Origin: Acidiflorens sp963841945
GTDB taxonomy: Bacteria > Acidobacteriota > Terriglobia > Terriglobales > Acidobacteriaceae
Assembly (NCBI GenBank): GCA_963841945.1
Contig: CAWJFC010000028.1
Span: 1-64,000, forward strand
Direction: 5' to 3'
Length of the DNA: 64,000 bases
Of the stretch, positions 18,098 to 24,871 are shown piece by piece. Position 1 is the stretch's first letter. Every line of letters starts with the position of its first letter. Position numbers and translations under genes: made by a program. A model generated the notes under the pieces. It did no database searches and was not told where the DNA came from. It saw nothing but the letters and a program-made list of their open reading frames with translations.

Positions 18098-19353
18098 GGT
18101 GGATTTGGAAGCGGGAGCGCGGCGCTTCCATCCGTGCGCGCCGGCTTTGCCGATGACCCGGGCGATGACCCGGGGATTGCTGGCGCGCCGGGACCAGTAA
18201 TCGGAGCCACCAGCGGACCCGATGCAAAGGTCGCCCTCGACGCCCCAGCGGCCGAAGTCCCTCCCGATGCGGCGGACACCGCGCCCTGCCGTTTCGTCAC
18301 GATCCAACCGCCGATTCCGAGCAGCACGATAAAGGCTCCGATGATGTACCAGCGATACTTTTCGAGCGGGTCGGGAGCGTCGATGGGCGCACCGAGACCG
18401 CCGCCGGGGCGACTGCTCTCGGTCTGGGGGTTCTCATTCATCGGTCCGGATTGCGGGCCGCCTTGCGCTTCGGCGCCCCCTCCGCCGGCCGGCGCAGGCT
18501 GATCGTTGATCGTTCCCGTACCGCTGATGGTGAAACCGAGCGGCTGCCCGACTTTAGTCTGCTGCGCCACTTGGACGGTGGTGTCGGGCGTGTTGGGATC
18601 GTTCATGGATTTGAATTCCGTCACGCCACTGGCGGCCGCAAACTTCATCGACTTTGGAAGCACGACGACGAAGTGCGCAGCTGGATAGAGCGGCTTGGGA
18701 TCGACCTTGAGCGAGCCCGAATAGGGCACGGTGAATTCGAGCTGAAACTGCGTCTCTCCGGGGCGCAGCGGGAAGGCGATGGCATACCGGCCCTTTTCTG
18801 ATTGGGGCACAGCTTCCGCGGGGATAGGCTGGCCGTTGGGCGCTTTGGCCTGCACCTGCTCGACCTTGGCGCCGGGCGGCAGGTAGAACTCGAAGTTGTG
18901 ATCGTTCATCTGTGTGACCGGCGGCGACGAATTATTGTCGACGGCGAACAGACGCACGCCCTGAAGGCTCGACGAGTCGGCCTGGAATCTGGCGACATCG
19001 GCGGTCAGACTTATTCCGTCAATTTTCTTGGCGACGTCGTAGACCTTGAGGTCGACCTTGCCGGTGCCAGGAGGGGCGAACTGAAAATACGTAACGCCCT
19101 GATGGGTGGCGCGGACGAGGTGCGGGCCCTGAGCGCCGTCCTTGAGCGAGAAACTGAACTTGCCGGCGGAGTCAGCCTTGGCGGTAGCGGCAACGTCCAT
19201 GCCGTTGGAGATGTTGATAAGCTCGATCGCGTCTCCGGCAGCGGGCTTGTTGGTGGTGCCGTTGGTGACGGTGCCGGCGAGGGTCTGGGCGTGGGCAGAA
19301 GGAAAAATGAACATTGCTGCTGCGATCACTGCGTAGTATGCGAGGTTCCTCAA
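18088..19353 (-). CDS. Membrane-anchored carboxypeptidase-regulatory-like domain protein
   Basis: A 421-residue protein. The signal peptide (residues 1-22, ending SAHAQ) is followed by a beta-sandwich starting LAGTVTNGTTNKPAAGD, typical of carboxypeptidase-regulatory folds, then a second all-beta region, a Pro/Gly-rich linker, one membrane helix (WYIIGAFIVLLGIGGWIV, near 340) and an Ala/Gly/Pro-rich tail that stops abruptly. The likely natural C-terminus is in another frame (see 17957-18097). The TTG start at 19353 has AAAAAGGAG 5-6 nt upstream and overlaps the preceding stop (TTGA). It is the last gene of the leftward ccm cluster, in line with a role in the cell envelope; the exact function is unknown. 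Confidence 0.75.
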   Translation of the reverse strand: MRNLAYYAVIAAAMFIFPSAHAQTLAGTVTNGTTNKPAAGDAIELINISNGMDVAATAKADSAGKFSFSLKDGAQGPHLVRATHQGVTYFQFAPPGTGKVDLKVYDVAKKIDGISLTADVARFQADSSSLQGVRLFAVDNNSSPPVTQMNDHNFEFYLPPGAKVEQVQAKAPNGQPIPAEAVPQSEKGRYAIAFPLRPGETQFQLEFTVPYSGSLKVDPKPLYPAAHFVVVLPKSMKFAAASGVTEFKSMNDPNTPDTTVQVAQQTKVGQPLGFTISGTGTINDQPAPAGGGGAEAQGGPQSGPMNENPQTESSRPGGGLGAPIDAPDPLEKYRWYIIGAFIVLLGIGGWIVTKRQGAVSAASGGTSAAGASRATFASGPLVAPITGPGAPAIPGSSPGSSAKPARTDGSAALPLPNPPCF

Positions 19354-19655
19354 TGCGACTCCTTTTTCACTAGGCTGTGCCAGATTTCCTCTGCAATCGT
19401 GTCGTATGCAGATTCCGGACCAGCTATTTCTTCCGCTCCAAACCAGTTCATGAACTCCTCATGCAAGATTCTTCGCACATCATCTGGCCCGTTTGCAGTC
19501 TTGAGACGCGGGATGATTGTACCGACTTCCGGTTCGTATTCATCCCCCGGAGCGCCCAGTCTCAGCAGGCCCACCGGATCGTGACGCGACAGTATTTCGG
19601 TAACATCTCGATGGAACCGCAGATATTGACGCCGCATCTCTCGTTCGGTTGCCAA
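19350..19655 (-). CDS. Small soluble protein of unknown function (DUF1871-like)
   Basis: A 101-residue acidic, mainly helical protein. The pattern DPVGLLRLGAPGDEYEPEV followed by a helix with LHEEFMNWFG and AYDTIAEEIW resembles the DUF1871 family (from memory, not searched). It starts 17 bp after brnA and its stop overlaps the next start by 4 bp, so it may be translationally coupled to both. Such proteins often sit beside toxin or immunity genes, but no role is established here. Confidence 0.65.
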   Translation of the reverse strand: MATEREMRRQYLRFHRDVTEILSRHDPVGLLRLGAPGDEYEPEVGTIIPRLKTANGPDDVRRILHEEFMNWFGAEEIAGPESAYDTIAEEIWHSLVKKESH

Positions 19656-19672
19656 CGCTATCCGACCTCTGG

Positions 19673-19933
19673 TTATTTCGGCTCGCCGAGAGCCTGTTCC
19701 AGCGTCAGCCGAATAAAGCGCTGATAAGGCAAACCTGCGCGGGCGGCGCGTTGGCGAACCGCGTCGTAAAGTTCCTCGGACAAACGCAGATTGATTGACT
19801 TGTCTTTGCGCCTGATTTCGAAACGGACCAACTTCGCGCCGGAAAGATCGTACTGCGACAGGTCGGCTTTGTCGACGAAGGCCGCTGCCGCTCGGTCGCT
19901 CTTAAAGCTCGGAATTTTCTTTTTCGAAGGCAT
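19673..19933 (-). CDS. brnA: BrnA-type CopG-family antitoxin
   Basis: An 86-residue antitoxin. The C-terminal half (SINLRLSEELYDAVRQRAAR then PYQRFIRLTLEQAL) is a ribbon-helix-helix DNA-binding fold; the N-terminal half (residues 10-40) should wrap the toxin. It overlaps the end of brnT by 32 bp, the usual brnT-brnA order. BrnA neutralises BrnT and represses the shared promoter; the palindrome at 20232-20247 is a suitable operator. The pair sits inside an otherwise leftward ccm cluster. Confidence 0.85.
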   Translation of the reverse strand: MPSKKKIPSFKSDRAAAAFVDKADLSQYDLSGAKLVRFEIRRKDKSINLRLSEELYDAVRQRAARAGLPYQRFIRLTLEQALGEPK

Positions 19934-20207
19934 CGATTTCCCTCTTGTGCATATAGCGCGCGCTGATGGGCCGAATCAACAACTCGTCTTCCTTATGGCG
20001 AAGCGTGAAAACGATGAAAACGCCGCGGCCCTTCTCCGTTCGCCCAATTGCGCGAAAACGGCTTTCCCGCTGTGAGTGGCCCGCGTCCGCGAGAATGGCG
20101 AGAGGGCGAGCAAAAAGCTCTTCGATCACCCCTGCCGAAAGCCCATGCTTTTCACATTTGGCCCGATTGCCACGGTCCCAGTCGAAGCCATTTGCCTGCA
20201 AATTCAT
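19902..20207 (-). CDS. brnT: BrnT-type ribonuclease toxin
   Basis: A 101-residue toxin of the BrnT family (RelE-like fold), an mRNA-cleaving ribonuclease that inhibits translation. The family start FDWDRGNRAKCEKHGLS is clear, followed by RESRFRAIGRTEKGRGVFIVFTLR, the beta-sheet core with the basic and polar residues used for RNA cleavage, and IRPISARYMHKREI. The ATG at 20207 has only a weak ribosome site. The antitoxin brnA overlaps its 3' end by 32 bp. A perfect inverted repeat just upstream probably mediates autoregulation. Confidence 0.9.
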   Translation of the reverse strand: MNLQANGFDWDRGNRAKCEKHGLSAGVIEELFARPLAILADAGHSQRESRFRAIGRTEKGRGVFIVFTLRHKEDELLIRPISARYMHKREIDAFEKENSEL

Positions 20208-20231
20208 GGTAACAATAAGGTATGCAATTGT

Positions 20232-20247
20232 ATAGGCAAATGCCTAT
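20232..20247. promoter_or_regulatory. Perfect palindrome upstream of brnT, probable antitoxin operator
   Basis: ATAGGCA-AA-TGCCTAT, a perfect 7-bp inverted repeat with 2-nt centre, lies 25 bp before the brnT start in an AT-rich stretch. On the minus strand a TTGCCT lies within it and could be the -35. Position and symmetry suit a BrnA dimer site (inference). Confidence 0.55.
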
Positions 20248-20263
20248 CATGCGCCCGCCGGGT

Positions 20264-20545
20264 TTACAAGGGGACTGCCAACTCCAGCCGCTCAATCTCG
20301 GCCATAATGGCCGCGGCTTCCTCTTCCAGCGAGTTGCGCATGGACTGGTAATCGGCGTCGGGAACCTTTCCGGCTTTGTACTCGAAATTCAGGTCGCGCA
20401 GGTTTTCGTAGACGGATTCCTTGCGCTCGCGGAGATAGCCGAGACGCGTCTTTTCTTCGCCCGCGTAGACCTCGCCCGGAAAGAAGAACACGTAGTAGAA
20501 CGACGCCAGGGTGAAGACGACGCAGATGAAATAGATCATATTCAT
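20264..20545 (-). CDS. CcmI-like small membrane protein with coiled coil
   Basis: A 93-residue protein with one N-terminal membrane helix (MIYFICVVFTLASFYYVFFF), then a charged coiled-coil segment containing LGYLRERKESVYENLRDLNF and EYKAGKVPDADYQSMRNSLE. This is the layout of the membrane-anchored N-terminal part of CcmI-type cytochrome c maturation factors, here without the TPR domain. It lies 46 bp after ccmH on the same strand, which supports a role in haem-lyase assembly (inference). The gap holds a heptamer repeat array. Confidence 0.75.
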   Translation of the reverse strand: MNMIYFICVVFTLASFYYVFFFPGEVYAGEEKTRLGYLRERKESVYENLRDLNFEYKAGKVPDADYQSMRNSLEEEAAAIMAEIERLELAVPL

Positions 20546-20551
20546 AGAATT

Positions 20552-20586
20552 CAGTTCCCAGTTGCCAGTTGCTAGTTCTCAGTCAA
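20552..20586. repeat. Heptamer tandem array (CAGTTNC type)
   Basis: Five consecutive 7-bp units (CAGTTCC, CAGTTGC, CAGTTGC, TAGTTCT, CAGTCAA) fill the gap between ccmH and the CcmI-like gene. Confidence 0.7.
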
Positions 20587-20591
20587 CAAGG

Positions 20592-21182
20592 TCATACATC
20601 TGTTTCCCGGCGGGCTCTCGCTCTCAGGTCGTCTAGTTCGTGGCTTTGCTGCGGGATCACGATGCCGTCGGCTAGTGCGGGCGCGGGGCGGTCTTTCCAC
20701 GAGAGTACGATGCGCGTCACGAAGACGATGCCGAGCGCCAGCACCGCGAAAGGCATGATCCACGCGACTCTGTTGAAGCCGATGGCGGTGGGCGCGGCAA
20801 TCACCGTCGGGCCGTATTCCTGCACAAAGCCTTGCAGAATGAGGTCATCGTTGTCGCCTTTATCGATGGCGGCCTGGAGCTGGTTGCGCATTTTGTCGGA
20901 AGACTGGCAGCCCACGTGGTTGCATTCGAGGAGGACCTGGCCACATCCGCAGGTGCACATCATGCGATGGCCAAGGTCGCGAAAACGGGCGTCGGGGCTC
21001 GGGTTGGCTCCCATGAAGAGGAGGACGGCGGCTGTGAGGATGACGGCCTGAGCGGAACGACGAGACGTTGAGCGCCGACCCTCAGCGGCTAAAGCCGCCG
21101 ATAGGTTGCAGACAGTTTTCGCAGCGCTAAAGCGCTGCGCCACCCAAAATCTCAGATCGCGGAGCGTCGAATGATATCTCAT
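20592..21182 (-). CDS. ccmH: Cytochrome c-type biogenesis protein CcmH, with repeat-derived N-terminal extension
   Basis: A 196-residue thiol-reducing factor that reduces apocytochrome c for haem attachment outside the membrane. The core has MMCTCGCGQVLLECNHVGC with the redox CxxC-type cysteines, the three-helix bundle to QEYGPTVIAAP, and a C-terminal membrane helix (IMPFAVLALGIVFVTRIVL). Residues 1-45 are unusual: they read through a paired-hairpin repeat (21085-21138) before the signal/membrane segment (AVILTAAVLLFMGA). No in-frame ATG or TTG, and no GTG except V14, lies between the repeat and that segment, so the ATG at 21182, overlapping the ccmF stop by one base (TGATG), appears to be used. 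Confidence 0.88.
   Translation of the reverse strand: MRYHSTLRDLRFWVAQRFSAAKTVCNLSAALAAEGRRSTSRRSAQAVILTAAVLLFMGANPSPDARFRDLGHRMMCTCGCGQVLLECNHVGCQSSDKMRNQLQAAIDKGDNDDLILQGFVQEYGPTVIAAPTAIGFNRVAWIMPFAVLALGIVFVTRIVLSWKDRPAPALADGIVIPQQSHELDDLRARARRETDV
21085..21138. repeat. Paired-hairpin repeat, copy A (inside ccmH)
   Basis: GCGGCT-AA-AGCCGC (21085-21098) and GCAGCGCT-AA-AGCGCTGC (21121-21138), perfect stems 22 nt apart, followed by GCCACCCAAAA. It lies in the 5' coding part of ccmH. Confidence 0.8.
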
Positions 21183-23222
21183 CAGTCCCCCGCTCCCGCA
21201 TGCGCCGGCGTGTGGACCGGCGTAGCTACCGTCACGACGACTGGCACATAGTTCGGCACGAGCGCGATGACAGTCCCAAAGACCATGACGATCAAGCCGA
21301 TCCAGATCCAGGGCACCAGCGGATTCAGGTGCGCTTTGATGATGGGGCGGCCGGTGGTGTCGTTCTTGCCTTCGTAGACGACGTAGATGTCGTTCACGAG
21401 GAACAGGTCCTGCGCGAAGCTCGGATAAATGTTGGGAATCGTTTGCGGCTGTCCGCTGGCTTTGTAGAAGCGGCGCTCGGGCGCCATAGTGGTGATGAGC
21501 TTGGAGCCGCGGTAGACGTTGAACATCGCCGACTCGACCGCGTAGTTCGGATTGTCGTCTTGCGTGTAGGACTGGCAGACGAGCGTGTAGGGCCCGAGCG
21601 AAATTTTGTCGCCGTAAGCCATTTCTTTTTCGACTTCTTTGTTGAAGGTACCGCCGAGGATGCCGATGATGACCAGCGCGACGCCGAAGTGGACGACGTA
21701 TCCGCCGTAGCGGCGCGTGTTGCGGCGCGTGAGTTGCAACATGGCTCCGAAAATGTTCTGGCCGCTCTTGCCCGCTATGACGCGGCCTCCGCGGACAAAC
21801 TCCGAGATGACGGTGAAGATAACGAGCGCGGAGAGAATCGCTGCCATCACTGCGTAGAAGTACGACGGATCTTCCCAGGGCTTGACGCCGAAGAGCATCA
21901 TCATGAGGCCCACGGCGACGGAACCGATTGTCGGGAAGAGAAAATTGCGCTTCAGGCTCTCAAGTGACGTTTTGCGCCAGGCCAGCAGCGGGCCGACGGC
22001 GGTCAGCAACATCAAAAGAAGAGCGACCGGCACGGCTACGCGATTGAAAAATGGCGGACCGACCGTGACTTTGTGTCCTTGCACCCATTCGGAAAGAATC
22101 GGAAAGAACGTTCCCCAGAGCACCGTAAAGCAGAGGATCAGGAGCAGCAGGTTGTTGAACAGGAAGCTCGATTCGCGCGAGACGAGCGACTCCAGTTTGT
22201 GCTCGCTCTTGAGGTACTTGAGATTCTTGACGAGAAAGAAGACGCAGATGGCGGTGGTCAGCGCAATGAAGACGATGAACCAGGTTCCGATGGAAGATTG
22301 CGCAAACGCATGCACCGAACTGATGACACCGGAACGCGTGAGGAAGGTCCCCAGCATAGAAAGCAAAAACGTGGCGAACACTAACGCCATGTTCCAGACC
22401 TTCAGCATGCCGCGTTTCTCCTGCATCATGACCGAATGCAGAAACGCCGTGCCCGTCAGCCAGGGCATAAGCGAGGCGTTCTCGACCGGATCCCAGCCCC
22501 AGTAGCCTCCCCAGCCGAGGACGGCATAGGCCCAGTGCGCACCGAGGAAGACGCCGATGGTGAGGAAACACCAGGTCACCATCGTCCAGCGCCGCGTGAT
22601 GTGGATCCACTTTTCGCCCGGATAGTGCATGATGAGCGCGCCGAGCGCGAATGCGAATGGGATGGTGAAGCCGACGTAGCCGAGATAGAGCATGGGCGGA
22701 TGAATGACCATCTCGGGATATTGCAGGAGCGGATTGAGGCCGGCGCCGTCGGGCGGAATGCCGCCTCGCTCGATGGCGAAGGGATGCGCGGCAAAGTTGA
22801 GGATCAGAAGAAAAAAGACCTGAACGGCGGCGATAATGACCGAGGCATAGGCGAAAAGGCGCTGATCGGTGCGATAGCCGGAGGCGGAGAACGAATCCGT
22901 AGCCAGCGAGGAGCAGCGACCAAAACAGCAGCGAGCCTTCCTGTCCCGACCAGAGCACGGCAAATTTGTAGGCGACGGGAAGGTCGCGATTGCTGTGGTG
23001 GTAGATGTAGGCGATGGAGAAATCGTCGTTAAAGGCGGCCGAAACCAGGATGAACGAGGCGAGCACGACGATGATAAAAGTCGCAATGCCGGCACGGCGG
23101 GCGGTTTCGCCGAGCCGCGCAGAAGCGGCATCGCGGCCAAAGAGCGAGAGCAGGCCGGCGCCGAAGGAGTAGACGCTCAAGGCGAGGGCGAGCCAGAGCG
23201 CAAAGCTTCCTATGGTTGCCAT
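21182..23222 (-). CDS. ccmF: Cytochrome c haem lyase subunit CcmF, frameshifted
   Basis: CcmF transfers haem to apocytochrome c; it has many membrane helices and a WWD domain. The first 115 residues (MATIGSFALWLALALSVYSF to LLLAGYGFVLRLR) are in the frame from 23222; from RTDQRLFAYASVI to the stop at 21182 the protein continues in a second frame. The WWD motif (WGGYWGWDPVENASLMPW), HPPMLYLGYVG and conserved His residues are in the second part. The shift is at about 22875-22885; removing one base there restores a normal protein of about 680 residues. Upstream by 91 bp is a rhodanese gene; ccmH starts at the ccmF stop. Confidence 0.9.
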
Positions 23223-23313
23223 AAAGATGTATCCCCGATAGAACTATCCTTTCAGACTTGGAGCGGGGATGCAATCCGGCGGCTGTCCGATTGGGTATAG
23301 CCTCGCTCTGCCG

Positions 23314-23694
23314 CTACTTCCCCTTCTCCAGCGGGTACGCCTTCTCGCGCCACTCGCGGATGCCGCCGTCCATGGAGATCACGTTGGTGTAGCCCATCTT
23401 TTGCAGATTGTCGGCGGCCAGGGCGGAGCGAAAGCCGCCGCCGCAATAGAGGACCAGTTCGGTGTCGAGTGCCGGATACCTGGCTTCGATGTCGCGCTCA
23501 ATGACGCCTTTGCCGAGGTGAACAGCGCCGGGAATGTGGTCGGCATCGAACTCGCGGTCTTCGCGGACGTCAACAAGAACGAACTTGTCGCGGCGGTCGA
23601 GGCGCCGCTTCACCTCGTCCACATTGGTTTCGCGAATGCGGCTGCGGGCGTCGTTAACAATTGCGAGAAAGCGGGGAGGATGATTGTGGGCCAT
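23314..23694 (-). CDS. Single-domain rhodanese-like sulfurtransferase
   Basis: A 126-residue rhodanese domain. FVLVDVREDREFDADHIPGA is the CH2A region and the active-site loop is LYCGGGFRS with the persulfide-forming Cys. It should move sulfane sulfur to cyanide or a thiol acceptor; the physiological acceptor is unknown. There is no signal peptide, so it is cytoplasmic. It is 91 bp upstream of ccmF on the same strand and could be co-transcribed with the ccm genes, although no direct link to cytochrome maturation is established. Confidence 0.9.
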   Translation of the reverse strand: MAHNHPPRFLAIVNDARSRIRETNVDEVKRRLDRRDKFVLVDVREDREFDADHIPGAVHLGKGVIERDIEARYPALDTELVLYCGGGFRSALAADNLQKMGYTNVISMDGGIREWREKAYPLEKGK

Positions 23695-23735
23695 GATCTT
23701 CTCCGAGGGAATTCTAGCAGAGCAGCTTTGGCCCC

Positions 23736-23759
23736 CAGCAGTCAGCAGTCAGCCATCAG
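23736..23759. repeat. Heptamer tandem array (CAGCAGT type)
   Basis: Three 7-bp units (CAGCAGT, CAGCAGT, CAGCCAT) and a partial fourth, upstream of the rhodanese gene. Confidence 0.6.
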
Positions 23760-23770
23760 ACAATGCAAAT

Positions 23771-23837
23771 CCACCGAGGAGACGCCGAGAAAATCCTTTT
23801 TTTCTTTTTCTTCCTCCGTGTCTCCGTGCCTCCGTGG
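23771..23837. repeat. CCACGGAG-type inverted-repeat element, copy 1
   Basis: Imperfect palindrome of 67 bp: CCACCGAGGAGACGCCGAG on the left, CTCCGTGTCTCCGTGCCTCC followed by GTGG on the right, around a T-rich centre. It lies 27 bp before the SET gene start. Similar elements are known to be scattered through many bacterial genomes (recalled). Confidence 0.7.
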
Positions 23838-23864
23838 TAGGTTTTTATAGACAGCTGCTGACCC

Positions 23865-24338
23865 ATGGCACTCGAGATCCGCAAATCCGCGATTCATTCC
23901 TTCGGTTGCTACACGACGAAACGCATTCGCAAAGGGACGCTCATTATTGAGTACGTCGGCGAGCCGCTCAGCTACGAAGAGGCCGATGACCTTTACGACG
24001 ACTATGAAAACACGTATTTGTTCGGGCTGGACGGCGGCAAGGTCATCCTCGACGGTTTCGGCGTGGCCGCGTTCATCAATCATGCATGCAAGCCGAACTG
24101 TGAGACCGATCAGATCGCCGGCAAAATGTGGGTCGTCGCGTTGCGCGACATCGAACCGGGAGAGGAACTGACCTACGACTACTGCCTCTACGACGGCGAG
24201 GATGCGGCCCCATGTTATTGCGGACACAAGAAGTGCCGCGGAACGATGTATTCGGCCGCACATGTGCGCAAGCTGAAGAAGAAGCGCGAGAAGGCGGCGG
24301 CAGCTTCGGCAAATGCCGAAGTTGCGAAGGCGAGCTGA
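23865..24338 (+). CDS. SET-domain protein lysine methyltransferase
   Basis: A 157-residue protein consisting of a SET domain and a basic tail. SET motifs are present in order: SFGCYTTKRIRKGTLIIEYVG at the start, FINHACKPNCE (the pseudoknot NHxxxPN for SAM binding, near residue 71), GEELTYDYCLY, and a post-SET CYCGHKKCRGTMY whose three Cys plus an upstream Cys would bind zinc. Bacterial SET proteins methylate lysines of unknown, often chromatin-like or ribosomal, targets. The tail after 135 is Lys/Ala-rich, which may contact nucleic acid. It is bracketed by two inverted-repeat elements and is unrelated to its neighbours, suggesting acquisition (inference). Start ATG at 23865. Confidence 0.9.
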   Translation: MALEIRKSAIHSFGCYTTKRIRKGTLIIEYVGEPLSYEEADDLYDDYENTYLFGLDGGKVILDGFGVAAFINHACKPNCETDQIAGKMWVVALRDIEPGEELTYDYCLYDGEDAAPCYCGHKKCRGTMYSAAHVRKLKKKREKAAAASANAEVAKAS

Positions 24339-24351
24339 ACTTGAATGCCTG

Positions 24352-24429
24352 CCACGGAGCCACAGAGAAAACAGGGAGCCCAGAGAAAAAGGACGAAGTG
24401 GCTTTCTCCGTGTCTCAGTGCCTCCGTGG
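24352..24429. repeat. CCACGGAG-type inverted-repeat element, copy 2
   Basis: 78-bp imperfect palindrome beginning CCACGGAGCCACAGAGAAAA and ending TCTCAGTGCCTCCGTGG. It follows the SET gene by 13 bp and ends 27 bp before gatC. Confidence 0.7.
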
Positions 24430-24456
24430 TAAATGCTTCTTAGCCAAAGGATACGA

Positions 24457-24795
24457 ATGAAGGTCACCGAAAAAGACGTGAGCTACGTCGCGGATCTGGC
24501 CAACCTGGAGCTCACGCCCGACGAGCGCGCGCGTATGTTGCGCGACTTGAATTCCATCCTCGAATATGTCGATCGCCTGAACAAGCTCGATACCGGCGGC
24601 GTCGAGCCCATGGCACTGGTTTCGGACCGTTATGGAGTCGATGTCTCGCGCCAGGGCAGCGAGCGCTTTGCCTATGCTGCGCGTGACGATGTGAAAGAAG
24701 GCTTGCGGCCTTCGTTGCCGCATGAAGAGGCGGTTGCGAACGCGCCCGACACGGATGGAACATTTTTTGAAGTCCCGAAGGTGATTGAGCGCTAG
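24457..24795 (+). CDS. gatC: Asp-tRNA(Asn)/Glu-tRNA(Gln) amidotransferase subunit C
   Basis: A 112-residue GatC, which stabilises the GatA-GatB interface in the amidotransferase that converts Glu-tRNA(Gln) and Asp-tRNA(Asn). The N-terminus (VTEKDVSYVADLANLELTPDE) and the central ILEYVDRLNKLDTGGVEPMA are diagnostic. The start at 24457 has AAAGGATACGA upstream; a longer frame from 24433 begins in the repeat element. It is 65 bp before gatA, separated by a 13-bp tandem array. gatB is not in this window. Confidence 0.92.
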   Translation: MKVTEKDVSYVADLANLELTPDERARMLRDLNSILEYVDRLNKLDTGGVEPMALVSDRYGVDVSRQGSERFAYAARDDVKEGLRPSLPHEEAVANAPDTDGTFFEVPKVIER

Positions 24796-24871
24796 ATGGC
24801 CGAGGTAGATGGCTGAGGTAGATAGCAGAGGCACATGGCTGAAGTAGATGGCTGACGTACATGGCTGACGA
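24794..24871 (+). repeat. 13-bp tandem array running into the gatA start codon
   Basis: Six 13-bp units from 24794: AGATGGCCGAGGT, AGATGGCTGAGGT, AGATAGCAGAGGC, ACATGGCTGAAGT, AGATGGCTGACGT, ACATGGCTGACGA. The last contains the gatA ATG at 24861. Five of the six units keep ATGGCYGA, giving decoy ATGs in changing frames. The first unit overlaps the gatC stop. Confidence 0.85.
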
